A stretch of 5,612 bases of DNA from assembly GCA_003133185.1 (NCBI GenBank), contig PKWF01000232.1, forward strand, positions 9,906 to 15,517, written 5' to 3'. The position numbers were made by a program, and so were the translations under genes. Of the stretch, positions 5,159-5,612 are shown in pieces; within the stretch, counting starts at the first letter, position 1, and each line of letters begins with the position of its first letter. The stretch comes from Vulcanimicrobiota bacterium (GTDB lineage: Bacteria > Vulcanimicrobiota > Vulcanimicrobiia > Vulcanimicrobiales > Vulcanimicrobiaceae). The notes below the pieces were generated by a model. It searched no databases. It worked only from the letters and a program-made list of their open reading frames with translations, and was not told where the DNA came from.

Positions 5159-5612
5159 ATGAGGATACTTTGCGTAATCGGCGTTGCAGCCGTCGCTGTG
5201 ATACCGAGTGGTTGCGGCGGTGGGTCTCAGTCGCAACTAGCGCCGCCGGCACCGCTCCAGCAGAGTGGTGCGCTGTCTATGAGCGGCGCCGCGGAGACCG
5301 GCGTGGTGGCGCTGCACCCGGACCATGACCCGTCATGGATGGCTCCCGGAGCGGCCACGCAAGACCTGCTCTACATCTCGAACTACTATACCGATGCCGT
5401 CCTCGTTTGCTCGTATCCGAAGGATAAGCTGCTGGGAACGCTGACGGGCTTTGTGGAGCCGGGCGGCATTTGCCCCGACAAGAAAGGCGATGTCTTTATT
5501 GCTAACAACGACGGTGAGAGCATCGTCGAGTATAAGCACGGCGGAAAGAAACCAATTGCAACCCTGAGTGACCCAGGCGTCTACCCCAGTAACTGCTCCG
5601 TCGATCCAACGA
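5159..5612 (+). CDS. Exported lipoprotein-like protein with beta-propeller-type repeats, 5' part
   Basis: This gene runs off the right edge; 151 codons are visible. The N-terminus is signal-like (MRILCVIGVAAVAVIPSGC) with a cysteine at 19 followed by GGGSQS, suggesting a lipoprotein, though the -3 residue of the lipobox is Pro rather than the usual Leu. A low-complexity linker follows, then DPSWMAPGAATQDLLYISNYY (58-78), SYPKDKLLGTLTGFVEPGGI (85-104), DKKGDVFIANNDGESIVEY (107-125) and KKPIATLSDPG (130-140). The 'DVFIAN....I.EY..GG..PI.TL' units resemble NHL/YVTN-type beta-propeller blades. The whole pattern resembles a protein type I associate with Eremiobacterota genomes. The ATG at 5159 is the first start after an in-frame TAG at 5123; the nearest Shine-Dalgarno-like GGAGAGG (5134-5140) is rather far, 18 bases away. 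The gene diverges from the START-like gene across about 170 bases. Confidence 0.85.
   Translation, partial: MRILCVIGVAAVAVIPSGCGGGSQSQLAPPAPLQQSGALSMSGAAETGVVALHPDHDPSWMAPGAATQDLLYISNYYTDAVLVCSYPKDKLLGTLTGFVEPGGICPDKKGDVFIANNDGESIVEYKHGGKKPIATLSDPGVYPSNCSVDPT

Noticed and set aside
4988..5236. Extended N-terminus of the START-like protein from an ATG at 5236
   Set aside because: The added residues are Arg/Pro-rich and do not resemble the fold, and they would overlap the start of the divergent lipoprotein-like gene.

Overview
The window is GC-rich bacterial DNA, almost wholly coding and mostly on the minus strand. Two details suggest an uncultivated soil or acid-habitat bacterium of the Candidatus Eremiobacterota (WPS-2) type. 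One is the right-edge lipoprotein-like gene with its 'SWMAP..TQDLLYISN ... SYPK.KL.GTLTGF.EP' pattern. The other is a signal-peptide fragment carrying 'ALLANHHAFVGRQLEDGT', which resembles the start of exported aspartyl-protease-like proteins of that lineage. Both are recognised from memory, so the assignment is an inference.

Layout, read in the direction of minus-strand transcription (right to left): a START/SRPBCC-like protein (4987-4586); lemA (4503-3886); a short soluble TPM protein (TPM-A, 3889-3500); a full exported and membrane-anchored TPM protein with a glycine-rich tail (TPM-B, 3503-2700); a shortened divergent TPM protein without that tail (TPM-C, 2706-2155); a 67-residue exported fragment (2146-1943); a DUF899 thioredoxin-like gene with its own ribosome binding site (1789-1070); a 13-codon relic of another TPM 3' end (962-921); a second full TPM gene (TPM-D, 918-124); and the start of a third full-type copy (TPM-E, 122-1) that leaves the window. 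One gene on the plus strand diverges from this block: the partial lipoprotein-like gene from 5159 to the right edge.

From lemA to the fragment the genes overlap by 1-7 bases or nearly abut, two of them through GTGA stop/start junctions, so they look like one translationally coupled operon. LemA and TPM-domain (YgcG/Psb32-like) proteins commonly occur together and are linked to the cell envelope, but their biochemical role is not settled. The unusual feature is expansion by tandem duplication: five TPM genes plus one relic tail. TPM-B and TPM-D are about 73% identical over 143 residues without a gap. The relic tail and the truncated fragment flank the DUF899 gene, which suggests that a longer TPM array was broken and rearranged there.
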